Assembly (NCBI GenBank): GCA_936450465.1 | Contig: OW388296.1 | Coordinates: 13,265,867 to 13,329,866 of the forward strand | From: Gibbula magus | Lineage: Eukaryota; Mollusca; Gastropoda; Trochida; Trochidae | Direction of reading: 5' to 3' | DNA: 64,000 bases | Shown here: positions 12,217 to 23,483 of the stretch, in pieces | How positions within the stretch are numbered: the first letter of the stretch is position 1 | Layout: every line of letters begins with the position of its first letter | Made by a program: the position numbers and the translations under genes | Notes under the pieces: generated by a model | The model's input: only the letters and a program-made list of their open reading frames with translations | Told to the model about the DNA's origin: nothing | Databases searched by the model: none

Positions 12217-12990
12217 AATTCGATACAATTCACTACCAGAAAAGGTAAGTCAACAACGTACGTGTGTTCATTTATTACATTCTCTACTCAACGCTACAGT
12301 ATTTCAGCAAATGTTAAAATCCTAAAATTGTAAATCACAGTAAGCACTTACCTTTTTTAAAATTAAAAAAAAATAAATTATATATCTTGTTATGGTATTA
12401 TCTGTAAGAAAGACACCCCAGAAATGCTTCAACAAACTTGAAAATGTCCATTGATCGTCAACATGAAGCTAAATTTCGTCAGTTTGTCAAAAGGATAAGA
12501 ATATCTAAACTAAAGGTGTACCTTTAGGTTTAAAATGTAGTCGCAATAATACTTAACTGACGACTTTTACATAATGCTTGGTTTCAATGTGAAGTTTATT
12601 CCTTGTGAATTTGCATTACTTTTGCAACGCCAAGTTGCATGTCAATGTCCAATGACGGTAAAAACATGAGACACCGAAGGAGATTTCTGTTCAAGCAGTT
12701 GGTTCAAGGGAACTAACTATGGATCAAAGCGTCCATAAAATGTTCCTAGAGATTCATCAAGATCCAAAATGGAAATCGGATTCTCACGGTTCGGTATCAT
12801 AGAAAATTCAGACAATGTTTTTCTTTCATATAGGTCTATTACATATATCCTCAAGTGCCTGATAATGAGGGATCTAAGGGTTAAATAACATCATCAAATA
12901 TTATCTAAGGGTTCAATTATACTAAAACATCTGTATCAAAGGGTTAAATGAAATCATCGAAGTGTGTCCAAGGGTTAATATGGAAGTATT
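12217..12990. repeat. Segmental duplication, copy B (pairs with 1-700)
   Basis: Collinear near-identical match to the start of the window. It contains a small extra piece after 'ctaccagaaaagg' (about 12246-12300) that is absent from copy A. It is part of the block duplicated together with G1/G2. Confidence 0.85.
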
Positions 12991-13873
12991 AGGGTCACAT
13001 GAAAACATATTTTTGAAAATATCATCTCCTAATTGTACATACGTGTGCATACGTGCATGCAGTTTATGGAATATTTAATTCACTTAAAGATAATTGTGAA
13101 CATTATACAACTTTTAAAAGGATATTAAAACGACTGATTCTACTTTTAAAGTACAATATGTTATTAATATTCAGATTCAACACGATTACTTTAAGCGCAA
13201 ACTCATGGAATCACAACAAATACGCATGCACACACGCCCATCAAACAGGACTTAGCTATCAGAGTTAACCACCCCCTCTGCTTACAACTAGCTATTTCAC
13301 ACCTGATTGACTCTATGCTGGCTTCTCTTCAGTCCCGTTGCTGTTCTCACATCTATCCTTGCATCGAAGGGGAAAAGAAACGGTACCATATGTTAACAGA
13401 GTCAAACTAAAACTATTTTTGCGGGATAATGTCGATTTTGAATGTCTGTGAAGAGATATATCTCGTAAATAGATATAACATATTTCATTCATTACAATAA
13501 GATACTTAATCTTGTATATCTGTTAAAACACACATGGGGTGCTGATATGGCTATTTAAAAGCGATTTCTTGGAGACAATATTTTCTATTTAGGGTAAACA
13601 ATATATGAAATATGGAAATAGTGTTAGTACAAAATGTTGTCGGCATAATGTGCCTTCTTGGACTTACACTTGTTAACGAATCATTACTTTAGGACATCAT
13701 AAAACAAGTAAAATAGCTATTTTGTTTTGAATTTCAAATTTAGTAAAGCTGGCTTATGAAAACACAATGTATCTTTATGTATTTATATGTAATATTCATA
13801 TGCAGTGACGAATCTGTCTGTCTGTCTGTCAAAGTCTATGAATAAAGAAGTACTTTTACTTGAATATACAATT
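12991..13873. other. Intergenic, nothing recognised
   Basis: AT-rich sequence with a short (GTCT)n run at about 13815-13830. The host sequence at 13874-13890 is the left target-site duplication of the adjacent LINE. Confidence 0.5.
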
Positions 13874-13890
13874 AGAAGTGCCAGGTGAAC

Positions 13891-15288
13891 TTTGAGCAAC
13901 AGTTTTCCAAAATTAGAAAAATATTATTTTCTTGGTCAAATAGGTCTTTAACACTTCGAGGAAGAATTACAATTATCAAATCTCAGATCATTCCCCTTTT
14001 TACACACCTTTTTATGGCGCTTCCAAACCCATCTAAACACTTTTTTAAGCGTTTTAACACTATTCTCTTTAAGTTTATTTGGGGAGGTAAACATGATAAA
14101 ATTAGACGTAATATTTTGATAAATGACTATGCAAAAGGGGGATTGAAAATGATAGATATCATATCCTTCTGTAATTATATGAAAATCAAATGGATAAACC
14201 GACTGTTCACAGGAAAAGGTTTGTGGCAGCATTTAGTATTTGAATCCTTATCACCCTTTGGAGATATTGATTTATTTAAATTTCAAAGAGAAAGACTCTT
14301 ATTATATACCAAACACATTAAAAACGGCTTTTGGAAAGATGTGTTAACCTGTTACACTTGTATCATAAAAAATGATACTACCCTTGTTGATTTTATATTC
14401 CTACCAATTCTCAACTTTATTCCATTCAATGATATGACCTTATACATCTCCTGGTATAGAAATGCAATGAAATGTATTGGAAATATATTTTCCTTAACTG
14501 GTGATATAAAAACATTTGGGACACTCAAACAGGAATTCAATCTTCAACAAACATACCTACATTATTTCCGATTTTTAAAATACATTCCTAAACAATATTT
14601 TGACCTAATTAAGGAAACAACTCAATTTGACATTAGGGTAAATACACAATGTACTATCTTAAAACAAATATGCATGTCCGATGACTGTAAATTTGTGTAC
14701 TCCCAAATGTGTGAAAAGAAAGCTTTTTCCTTAGATGGCCTTCAGCAAAAGTGGGAATCCAAACTTGATATTTATTTATCCGAAAACCATTTGTCGGATT
14801 GTTTCGCAATCATAAACCGTACAACAATAGAAAACAAGGCAAGGAACTTTCAGTTTAAATTAATTCACAGAATAATCTCAACAAGATCTTTTTTACATAA
14901 AATAGGTATCTGTCAGGACAATCTCTGTACCTTATGTGGTAGAGAGGTCGAAACACTTGAGCATTTGTTCTATTTATGTGAGAAAACTAAAAATCTTATT
15001 TCACAGTTAGATACCTGGTACCATTCAAAGACCAACACCAGTCTTAACTTAAATATTGCAATTTTTTTACTCGGTGACCCAAAGGCAAATGTATTGATAA
15101 ATCACTTGTTTATTATAACAAAATAATTTATTAATAAAATCAGATATAGCTCAAACGATTTAAATTTCAACCATTTAATACACTTCATAGAACACCATTA
15201 CCACTTGGAAAAATATATATTTTCGCAGGATGACTCCAGTTTTCAAAGTAAATGGTCATGTCTATTCAAAATTGATAATTTACCGTGA
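13891..15288 (+). pseudogene. LINE ORF2 C-terminal part (end of reverse transcriptase and zinc-knuckle region), one nonsense codon
   Basis: The frame starts at the insertion edge. A GTG at 13885 lies in the host duplication and is not a start. The sequence has the motif series SLTLRGRITIIKSQ, FKFIWGGKHDKIRRN, AKGGLKMIDI, typical of the region just after the RT core in L1/Tx1-like elements. Near the end is a C-x2-C-x8-H-x4-C motif (CTLCGREVETLEHLFYLC). A TAA at 15124-15126 interrupts the frame, but the same frame stays open for 53 more codons and ends at a natural TGA (15286-15288). One substitution apart, the frame is intact, so the copy is young. Confidence 0.88.
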
Positions 15289-15443
15289 GTTCCTTTCTAC
15301 TTCTGCACCCTGTACCTGTCCACTTTCTCCTGTTCTATCCTCACTATCCAACTCTTATTTATTTTTGCCTTGGTGACAACATGTATCCTATATGTGACTC
15401 CTCAATTACTGATTGTACCACTCTTTTTCTGTAATAAAAAAAA
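13891..15443 (+). mobile_element. 5'-truncated LINE flanked by a 17-bp target-site duplication
   Basis: The insertion is bounded by a perfect direct repeat, AGAAGTGCCAGGTGAAC, at 13874-13890 and 15444-15460, with an A-rich tail (about 15434-15443) just before the right copy. It holds only the 3' part of the second open frame plus a 3' tail, the usual outcome of incomplete target-primed reverse transcription. It lies in the 3' flank of G2 and is absent from the equivalent flank of G1. Confidence 0.93.
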
Positions 15444-15460
15444 AGAAGTGCCAGGTGAAC

Positions 15461-15856
15461 CAGTTTAGTTGTAGACAAAAAAGTGATTTTGTAAAGTTAT
15501 TTTGTATACTAAATTAGTTTACTTCAAAGATTTAACTTATGAAAATTATACATAGTTGATAAATCTATGAAGGCCTCATGTGGCTTTTGTGCTGAAATGA
15601 GAACAATTATCCTAATGCAAATTCAACAACAATGTTTTACAACAATCACAACTTTTCATAAATTAGCTGATCAAACCTCAAAACTGTACTATGATTAACT
15701 CCTAATTAGGAGATAATAAGTCCTAATTAGGAGATATTATGTCCTAATTTCATTCAAAAGTTGCTGTATTCTGTAAAAACACGTGCTCATCACGGAAATC
15801 CAGTCTTCTCAATGTTTACTTGAACAGATCAAATGCTCAGTTAAAAATAACATGGA
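15461..15856. other. 3' flank of G2
   Basis: Contains a triple 'cctaattaggag' repeat at about 15700-15745. From about 15748 it matches the G1 flank at 1106-1212. Confidence 0.55.
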
Positions 15857-16262
15857 TATTATGTGAGCATATTTTTCAAGCGATGTGATTGGTCGAGAGG
15901 CGGTCACGTGACCGTCGACAGAAAAGCATATCGACTCCAGCCCAAGTCCGACCAAAAGCAATATTGACTTGAGTGACGTCAAACGATTGTTGCATGACGT
16001 CAAACGATTATTGCATGACGTCATGCTATTGTAACCATGACGTCATCTGACCGTAGTCCCAGCTGTTCAAAGCAAATTACATTTTTGACCGTATTTCATT
16101 GTTTTCTTTTCGTTCCTGTGTCAAATACATAATAAAACAATTATGGACTGGTAATTCGGTCAATACCTGTTTTTATGGACCCGAGAAAACAATATTGACC
16201 GCTATTGTTTTCTCGGGTCCATAAAAACAGGTATTGACCTTATCACCAGTCTATAATTGTAT
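15857..16262. mobile_element. Foldback element with CRE palindromes, inserted in the G2 flank
   Basis: The matching G1 flank reads straight through (about 1205-1220, 'aacatggatgattgcac'), so this roughly 400-bp block is an insertion. Its right part is a long hairpin with arms at about 16138-16196 and 16203-16259. It also holds a CCAAT-type 'gtgattggtcgag' and four exact TGACGTCA octamers (15974, 15995, 16016, 16038). A related copy lacking the second hairpin arm lies at about 33075-33300. It is non-coding. Confidence 0.85.
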
Positions 16263-16869
16263 ATGATTGCACAACTTAATTTGACTTCAATCAAAACCTA
16301 GAAAGCAATCCAAATGCAACATGATTTATGCGGGAACAAATGACTTGAGTAACCTCTGATCGGAAAAATGAGTATTTCAAACCAAAAATCATTTAATTTG
16401 TGTCATATTATTTGCACAAATACCAATAAAAAAACACACGCTTTAAACATTTCAACATCAATAGAGTCTTGGTTTCCTGGTTCCAATTTGAACAAATCAA
16501 CGTCCTCCTCTAACACCAAAGCGAAGATCTTGAAAGATCCTTAGGATACACTGCCAAGGATTCCCAGAGCTAATCCAACAACCACAACAATCCACCAGGA
16601 CATGCCGATAGTTGTGGAAGAAGGACGGTAGTCAGGAACACTTATCTTCTTCCTAATGGCTTGAGACGTCTTCTGTGGAACCACCTTCAGATGTTCCTTG
16701 AGTTCTTCTATGATGTTAAGGAATTGTTCATCAGTCACAGACAGGTTCAGGAGCTGAGGGTTGGTGGTGAAGCAGGTTGGATTTATCTTAGCCGTGTCTG
16801 TGGTTGACCTTTCGGTAACAGATGACCTTTCAGTTGAAAGTGAGTTTATGTTTGTGAAGGGAGCAGTGG

Positions 16870-17458
16870 ATATTATAAGGATAACCCATGATACCGAGGA
16901 TATGGTAAGGTTGTGGACCCTGATAGGAAGGAAAAACCCGAGGAAGAGAAGCATCCGAGAGTTTTTCCTGACTATCAAGGTCTACAACCTTACCATATCC
17001 GAGGTAGAATGGGTTATCTATATTATCAACCGTTTTTATGTGTAAAACAGGCTTTTTACTTGTTGTCGCGTTATATATTGAGGATCCCTGGGTGATGTCA
17101 GCCTGTTAACAGCCGCGCTATATGAGTTTCTTTTGTACAGTGAAATTTCGTCTGCCCCCTTAGCGCAGTAGTCTAAGGCGTTGACTCAGTAACTACAGGT
17201 GATAGTGGATACGGGTTCGAGACGCACTTTCTGCAAAACATTTGCTGTACATATTCTGTCGTAAATTTAAGAACTTTTTCAAAATGAGTCTAAGTTAATT
17301 TCTTCAGATCTTTACTTTCAAGCCGTCATCTTAACTAATATACAAATAACAGGGTTTACAACTGTCTGTGTAAACCCTCCTGGAGGAAATTACAATGTTA
17401 TAAGTCCCTCGTACCGGGTGATACGGTTTAAAAAGTATCACGTTATATGGCTGGTAGG
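16870..17458. mobile_element. Composite insertion in G2 exon 3
   Basis: Exon 3 similarity to G1 stops after 'gggagcagtg' and resumes at 'ttgatgtttttcctgaag'. The insert starts with a hairpin (arms about 16879-16927 and 16967-17022, sharing 'gatatggtaaggttgt' and the 'aaacc.gaggaa' side inverted). It then carries a tRNA-like SINE head (17153-17225) and unrelated sequence. No clean target duplication is visible, and about 20 bp of the exon appears to have been lost. Confidence 0.8.
17153..17225 (+). repeat. tRNA-derived SINE head
   Basis: An A-box-like TAGCGCAGTAGTC and a B-box-like GGGTTCGAGAC are spaced as in a tRNA with a long variable arm. The sequence after the B box does not pair with the GCCCCCT 5' end, so an acceptor stem cannot form. 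It is a retroposon promoter relic, not a functional tRNA gene. Confidence 0.7.
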
Positions 17459-17904
17459 TTGATGTTTTTCCTGAAGTTGACTCAAACGTTTTATCAGTTA
17501 ATGATGCTTCTGTTGTAATGGATGTTGATTCTTCAACGCAAATATTGTCTTGTCATCCCTAAACATTGAAGAAAAAACACCAGATGTTAAATGAGGATGT
17601 CAATATGAACCATTTATCCTAAAATAAAATAAAAATCACTGCTCAAACGTTTTTGAAATAAATTTAATATTTTCTTGATTGAGAGCATGAGCCTGTTGAC
17701 TCCCAATATCCTTCATTTTCGTCCTACACTAAACATTTTCTTTTAAAAACTTATTTTTCGGTATTCTGTATTAATTAGGATGTCATTTTGTAAGTATCAT
17801 GTTCCCAAAGGGATATAATTTATCTATTCCTTTTGGACAAAATATATGAAATAAATTGAATACATATATAGAAAAATCACATCGAAAAAGATAAAGAGAT
17901 AAAA

Positions 17905-18199
17905 GGTGAGGTGAGGTGAGTTGGGGTTTTATGCCGCTTTCAAGAGTATTTCACTTATATAGCGGCTGTTAGTATTATTGCTATGCATTGCGGTAAAACC
18001 TGCGAGCATCGGCTGGAACTAGCGAACCATGGGTGGTACTACGCTGAGATTCAGTGTAGCATTGCACCAAAACCTTACTGCGTGTAGAACAGTTCTCTAC
18101 TGTAGACAAAGTTGCCGTGCCCCTGGCAGTATTCGAACCCTGGACCTCTGATTCGAAGCTGAACGCGCTAACCACTGCGCTATCCCGCCCCCCCCCAAA
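17905..18199 (-). mobile_element. tRNA-derived SINE in intron 2 of G2
   Basis: On the minus strand it begins with a C/G-rich run and GGGATAGCGCAGTGGTTAGCG (A box), followed by GGTTCGAATAC (B box), and ends in a 'ccgctataagtgaaatact' to 'ctcacctcacctcacc' tail. The direct repeat AGATAAAA flanks it (17897-17904 and 18200-18207). The tail resembles SINEs with a 'gttttacgccgc' body that I recall from gastropods. A degraded copy lies at 59327-59560. Confidence 0.85.
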
Positions 18200-18592
18200 A
18201 GATAAAATGGACATTTCATTCGTTTTAATCATAGTTATACCTTCCTTGTTTATTTTATTCAGTATCATCCCGATTGATGCACAGTAGGGACACTTTTTAT
18301 GGGAATGTTGAATGTAAGCTGCGAAATATCCGCCAGTTTCTGGTAGATACAGAGTGTACAGTGCATTTGGTAGTAGAATATAACCAACAGAAAGGTCTGT
18401 GTTGTCAACTTCTATCCATTGTGATATGTTGAATGGTTCCTCGTTGAGCAGAATCGACGCCCTTATCTGACATTTGAGGAAAATTGAATCTGCACTTCCT
18501 TCGTGGAACAAGTAACATCATACATTGATCAAGATCACCATACCGAGTGACATATTTGGCCACAATAACCGGTTTATCAGAAATGATTTTAA

Positions 18593-18940
18593 AGGGGCAG
18601 TAGCACGTTTTTTGAAATTGTTTTGGTCAAATTTCCCATTTAAAATTATAGTTTATGCCATTTATATTTACTTTAGAGGGTAAAACATCTTATTACACAA
18701 ACTAATTATCTGTAGTGTTAATAAGTTGCGTACAAAGGAATAATGCATGGCGGCTATTTTATTGTGTACACAATTTAGTATTTCGAATGACAAAAACGAT
18801 TCCCATGGCTTTACTGAACCATGTACACTCATTTTTTAACTTGATTTTCCAAAGAGAGAAGGGTGTTTTACTATTGGTGACATTATGTTTCAAATACATT
18901 TCATCGACTTATTTCAGCAAAAAAACGTGCTACTGCCCCT
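18593..18940. mobile_element. MITE with TTAA target duplication (family 2) inside G2 exon 2
   Basis: The ends are AGGGGCAGTAGCACG and CGTGCTACTGCCCCT, with TTAA on each side (18589-18592, 18941-18944). Removing the 348-bp insert and one TTAA restores the IgGFc-binding exon sequence seen in G1. It is non-coding. Half copies lie at 32085-32185 and probably at 49152-49262. Confidence 0.93.
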
Positions 18941-19628
18941 TTAAAGGCATCTGTTGATGACAATATCTGTCGAATATTATCTCCTTCCCACTCAAGGAGG
19001 TAGGTTGTATTACCAACCTTCACAGAGGTACAAGGGGCACTTGCCAGGATGGTGTAGAGATCTGTGCTTGTTTTACCAGGAGAAGGAAGAGATGTGAAAT
19101 GAGTTCCCCATGTGTCCACTGGTGGCATCTGTTCAGCAAGATGATCAGTTGCATTTCCAGAAGAGTACAGTTTAATTTACCTATTCCCTCATATGACTGC
19201 AACAGACTTGTTTGATGATACAAATACACTTTTTAAGTCGTGGGTCATATTCAGTTGAAACACTTCATGTTCTTGCATGCTTGATAAAGGTGTGACGGGT
19301 TCACATATGTACTCCATTATAATTGATTTCATAGTAAGGAGAAGTCATCCCTAATTCGGACATCTATGGTAACAATTGTTTCATTATCTATCGAAGTCAC
19401 AGAAAACTGACTTTCCTGCCAATAACTCATGATAAAGTAATCAGTTCCATAATTCTCAACGGGAATTGCTACATAGGAATCTGTTGAGGAAGCCTCTGTG
19501 TCATAAACCATCTCACTGATATCTTGATCTGCTGAAACTTTCACAACCTTTTTAGACAAGCCAGTACCCTTCAGTTGAATACTGTTATCCATTACAAGCA
19601 TTACATTCAAACAACAAATGGATAGCAT

Positions 19629-20280
19629 TTTCAGTCACACCAAGTCCACACATTTTACAAGTCATATCTATATTCATACCGCTTATATTACAACGCAAAT
19701 GAAGTGAATTTAGTAGACATATATTGTTATGAAATATAGTTTTCGGGTTGGACTAAACTTTAAACATGCTTTACTAATCATATCGTTATATGCTTATATG
19801 CTTATCTTATTATGTTATTAGAGTGAATATTAAACTCATTTAACTCTCCCTTGATTATCCTTTTGCTTGTTAGTTGACTCTGTCTGTATCCGCTCACATA
19901 TTTAAATTCGTTTATGTACAATTATAAATGTAAAAGTTATCTGCAAACATAAAATTAAGATATCTCTAAACAAGGCTACACATGACTTAATATCAAAAGA
20001 GTTCATGTTTGAAAAAAAAGCAAAGTCGTTATTCTAATGTTTATATAAGGAATATGCTCCCAACATTTTGATTGAAATACTATTATTCACACATAAGCAC
20101 ATTTCAGTAGAGACAGAATATCAATTTCAAGTATTTGAACACATGCATTTCATAAGTGGTTCTTATATTATATAGCTAATATAGATTTTCACAGTTATTT
20201 AAATCAATGCACTGACATTTTTAATTTCTGCACAAAATTACTCAAATGAATAACCCACAATTAATTTGGCAATGAAGCTA
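19629..20280. other. AT-rich DNA inside G2 intron 1, nothing recognised
   Basis: This sequence replaces the lost 5' part of G2 exon 2. No coding or repeat identity is seen. Confidence 0.5.
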
Positions 20281-20515
20281 GCGCTAATTCTCTAATTTAT
20301 TTATTGCCACAATGAACAATCTATCCAAAAGGATGTTTAGAATCTAGGCAGTTCACAATTCCGTTATGGTTCGTTAATAACCGTTATCGGTACAGACAAC
20401 TATGCCCTAATTAATTCATTGCCCCAATGAACTCACTCAAAGATCTACAGAATCTATGCAGTTCTGAATTCCAACACGGTTCGTTAAATACTGTTATCCG
20501 TACCGACACTTGGTA
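20281..20515. repeat. Two diverged tandem units of about 120 bp
   Basis: Both units contain 'taattNatttattgccNcaatgaac', an 'agaatctaNgcagttc' string, 'ttccg/ttccaacacggttcgttaa' and an 'NNctgttatccgtaccgaca' end. They read as an old tandem duplication. Confidence 0.75.
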
Positions 20516-21039
20516 TATTTAATACAATATGGTCGTACAGCTTTGTATTTGAGAACAGAATGACAGTGGAATGATATATACTATACAACCATTCACCATA
20601 AAACGAGGAAAATAGTATGAAAAGACAATTTACATTGTATATGGTTAATAATAACAATAATTATTAATCTTGCTATGTTAAGACTTATCACATGTACTCT
20701 ATTTGAATCTTTTATATGTATTTGTATTGTAAATCTAGCATGCGTCTGTAATTTTTGGAATTATACAAAACTGCCATGTAACACTTTCAAAATTAAAATG
20801 ATGTTTGAAGTTAAAATGGTGTTTGCGCCATCCGAAATACATTAACCCAAACCCGATCTATGATATATCTTGACTATGAATATGCTTTACTGTCTTTTGA
20901 CCCTGATACAAGTGTTGAATAACGTGTCACATCCATAATCAACTATAATTTCCACTGAATACAACTATACGCTAAACAAACCATTAATGTGTAATATTTT
21001 ATGTCTTAGTCATTGCCTTTTTCTCAGCATACTGTAGAC

Positions 21040-22050
21040 ATCCAAGCTCTCACACCTGAGTCTACCGCTAGGCACATGTATCCCCAGCTCCCAGTTTAAC
21101 TCTTCACTGGCATTCTCCCTACATTAACCTCCCCCTTATCCACCAATTTTCCAAGCAGCTTTCAAACCCTGCCTCAATCATTACATCCTAAACCGCATAA
21201 CAGGCCGTCTCGATCCATGCTCACAAGCCGCAGTCACTAACTGTTCATTACTGACTATCCCCAGCTCCCATCTTCACATATCATTTTATCACCCACCCTA
21301 GGTCGAGCTCTTCACAACTCCTAACATTAGGGCAGATTCCAAACTGTGCCTCTACATGCACATCTACAATGAAATTCAACCACTGTTCAAATAAGCACTC
21401 CTAAAACTGCCAAGTACCATACCACAACCCCAATTGACCCACAATCAACGACTACTATCCTGGCTAATATACACGTACTTACACCCCTCTCATCCTCCAG
21501 GTCTACAGACAACATCCGCAAACATACGTACACATGCACCAACTTCCAACTCAACACAGGCAACGCCCGCCACAACTTACTCTTACCCAAGGCTACCCCC
21601 ATCCCCGCAAATATACAGACACTTATAGCCCTCTCATCCTCCAGTTACACAATCCACATCCGCAAAGATACATACACATGCACTCCCCTCCTACCTCGCA
21701 ACTCAACACAGGCAACGCAAATATACAGGCACTCACACCCCAACTCGGCAGCCACCCACCTCGCCAGTTCACCCCCTCAAACATACATACAAATCGCATC
21801 TCACCCCCAACTGAACACAGGCAACGCCTGCCGCCCCAACCCCATCCCTGCAGACACACACGCACTCAAGCCTCTCACCCTCAAGCTCAACACAGAAAAA
21901 TGGCATCCTCTGCACCACCCCACACACAAACGCCAACCACAACGAAACCCCAGCCACCCTACCTCACAACTTCACCACCCCCACTTCCAACATACACTCC
22001 CTCTTCTTACCCTCAATCTCTATTCAGTCCACACCAGTCACCCTAAACCT
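21040..22050. repeat. C-rich, strand-asymmetric degenerate minisatellite
   Basis: About 1 kb that is very rich in C and A on the plus strand and almost free of G runs. It is built from imperfect units with recurring pieces 'caactcaacacaggcaacgc', 'ctctcatcctccag', 'cacatccgcaaa' and 'atacacatgcac'. Proline-rich open frames cross it in both directions, as expected from the base composition, and are not taken as genes. Confidence 0.75.
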
Positions 22051-22054
22051 CCAA

Positions 22055-22395
22055 CCCCTAACTTGTCATGATGATAATGTATTATGTAAACATTGTAAAA
22101 GTATTGAAGATGAAATCCATGTTGTCTATATCTGTAAACGCTACGAGGACCTGCGTCAGCGTTTAATACCTAAACTATCGATGGATGGTTTTATTCCTTC
22201 CACAGTCTATGTACATCATCGGACATAAATATTATCAATAATGTTGTAACATTCTTGGAATATGTATATTCTGCCCCTGTAAAAACTGTATGTGAAGGTA
22301 ACTCAAATTAAATTAATCTTTGTACAATTGTGTACGATGGGTCTCACGGCCTCTATACGAAATAAACCCTTATTCTTCTTCTTCTACTTCTTCAG
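22055..22395 (+). mobile_element. LINE 3' fragment
   Basis: One frame reads CHDDNVLCKHC then KSIEDEIHVVYICKRYEDLR, containing a C-x2-C-x7-H-x4-C motif found near the C-terminus of many LINE ORF2 proteins. It is followed by a 3' tail with 'gggtctcacggcctctatac', 'gaaataaacc' and a (TTC)n end at about 22374-22395. It is strongly 5'-truncated. Confidence 0.75.
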
Positions 22396-22639
22396 TGGCA
22401 TGAAAAGTGTGGATGTTCATGTAAGACAACAATTTAAGATATTTCAGGTTCCTTGTAGATTTGAAATGTCCACGGTTTATGAAAGATGTATATTTAAATC
22501 AGTTAAAAACATTTGATTGTGTTTATTGTCATATAATATCATACATAAGATGTGATATAATCTCTATTAAAAAAGTCTTGTTTAATTAACACTGCAATCA
22601 GCAGGCAGCATATTCATACAAAACTGAATTTTATTTCTA

Positions 22640-23310
22640 ACACATTATCATACACAAGTAAACTGTATAAATATAAGTGTACATACCTGAATTAACGTAA
22701 TACGTGAATAACACGATGAACAGAGAGCAAGCCATGGGTTGTCTTCTCAAAAGAGAACCATACCAATACTGTTAGTTACATGCACACTTTTTCACGTTAA
22801 AATTATATGATCAGCTTCAAGATAGCAACCCATGCATGTTGTTTGTCGTAACTTGAGCCGTCAGGGGAGAGATAGCGCAATTTAATATAATGAATGAATA
22901 AATGAATAAATAAATGGCTATTTATCTAGCGCCTTATCCAGAGGTCATATCAATTTATATTTTTTCCTTCTAACTTCTCATCTGTATTAGATAATTGATC
23001 GTGATACAATACTATTTAGTGTATGACTTGTAATGTTGCATATGCTATTCTTTTATGTTACAAATGTGATGAAATGAACCTAATTTATGTAATAATCGAT
23101 GGCGTTTTATCTGATGCACACTGCATTCACAAAGATTCATAACATATTACCAGGATTCAATGAGGATTTGACACTCTCTGTGTAGTGTTAAACAGTTTAC
23201 TGCTGGGTTGATAAAGGTAAATTGCCAAATAAGTCACTTAACAAGAACGATACTATTCTAAACAAGCTTTTATCTGGTGTGGTCACAGTACAGCTCTGAA
23301 GACAACAATA
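22640..23310 (-). repeat. Duplicated 5' flank of G2 (pairs with 37890-38640; partly 33890-34330)
   Basis: Sequence around and upstream of the G2 signal exon is collinear with that of G4: 'gatatgatca'-type block, 'caagatag', 'cccatgcatg', then 'tttgacactctctgtgtagt', 'gccaaataagtcacttaaca' and 'tatctggtgtggtc'. The G4 copy has a (TA)n tract where this one has 'ctattctaaacaagctt'. Shared promoter-proximal DNA shows that the genes were copied together with their 5' regions. Confidence 0.8.
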
Positions 23311-23483
23311 AGAACATTTTGCACACTCGAGAGAAAACTAAAGCACCCAAAAACATTAAAAAATACTATGTTTATGGAAATTTTAGTATGGTTGGTACTC
23401 ACGATATTTACGTTGAAGTAATTCATGACAAAGAGAATATTTCAGTAAATAAAGCATTGAGCAGGATTCTGTTGATTTTTTAG

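Larger units (their letters stand above)
16497..22735 (-). pseudogene. G2: IgGFc-binding-domain membrane protein, multiply disrupted
   Basis: All three exons are recognisable. Exon 1 is at 22735-22687 (MACSLFIVLF start, 49 nt, GTATGT donor). Exon 2 remains only from about 19590 to 18255; its first part, upstream of LDNSIQLKGTG, is replaced by unrelated AT-rich DNA. Exon 3 runs from 17558 to the ancestral stop at 16497-16499. Lesions are a TTAA-flanked MITE in exon 2 (18593-18940), a deletion near 18476-18500, a frameshift near 19290, Trp to stop at the start of exon 3 (17553-17555), about 590 bp inserted in the stalk (16870-17458), and a one-base deletion near the C-terminus giving a stop at 16541. 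The juxtamembrane module is nonetheless almost identical to that of the intact copies. Confidence 0.9.

Noticed and set aside
13885..13890. GTG start for the LINE frame
   Set aside because: These bases belong to the host target-site duplication; the frame is truncated, not initiated here.
17153..17225. Functional tRNA gene
   Set aside because: A and B boxes are present but the acceptor stem cannot pair; it fits a SINE head inside an insertion.
20281..20515. CRISPR-like or regulatory array
   Set aside because: Only two diverged units of about 120 bp; this is ordinary tandem duplication in a eukaryotic genome.
21534..22046. Proline/threonine-rich protein of 170 residues
   Set aside because: It runs through a C-rich degenerate minisatellite; open frames in several readings follow from composition.
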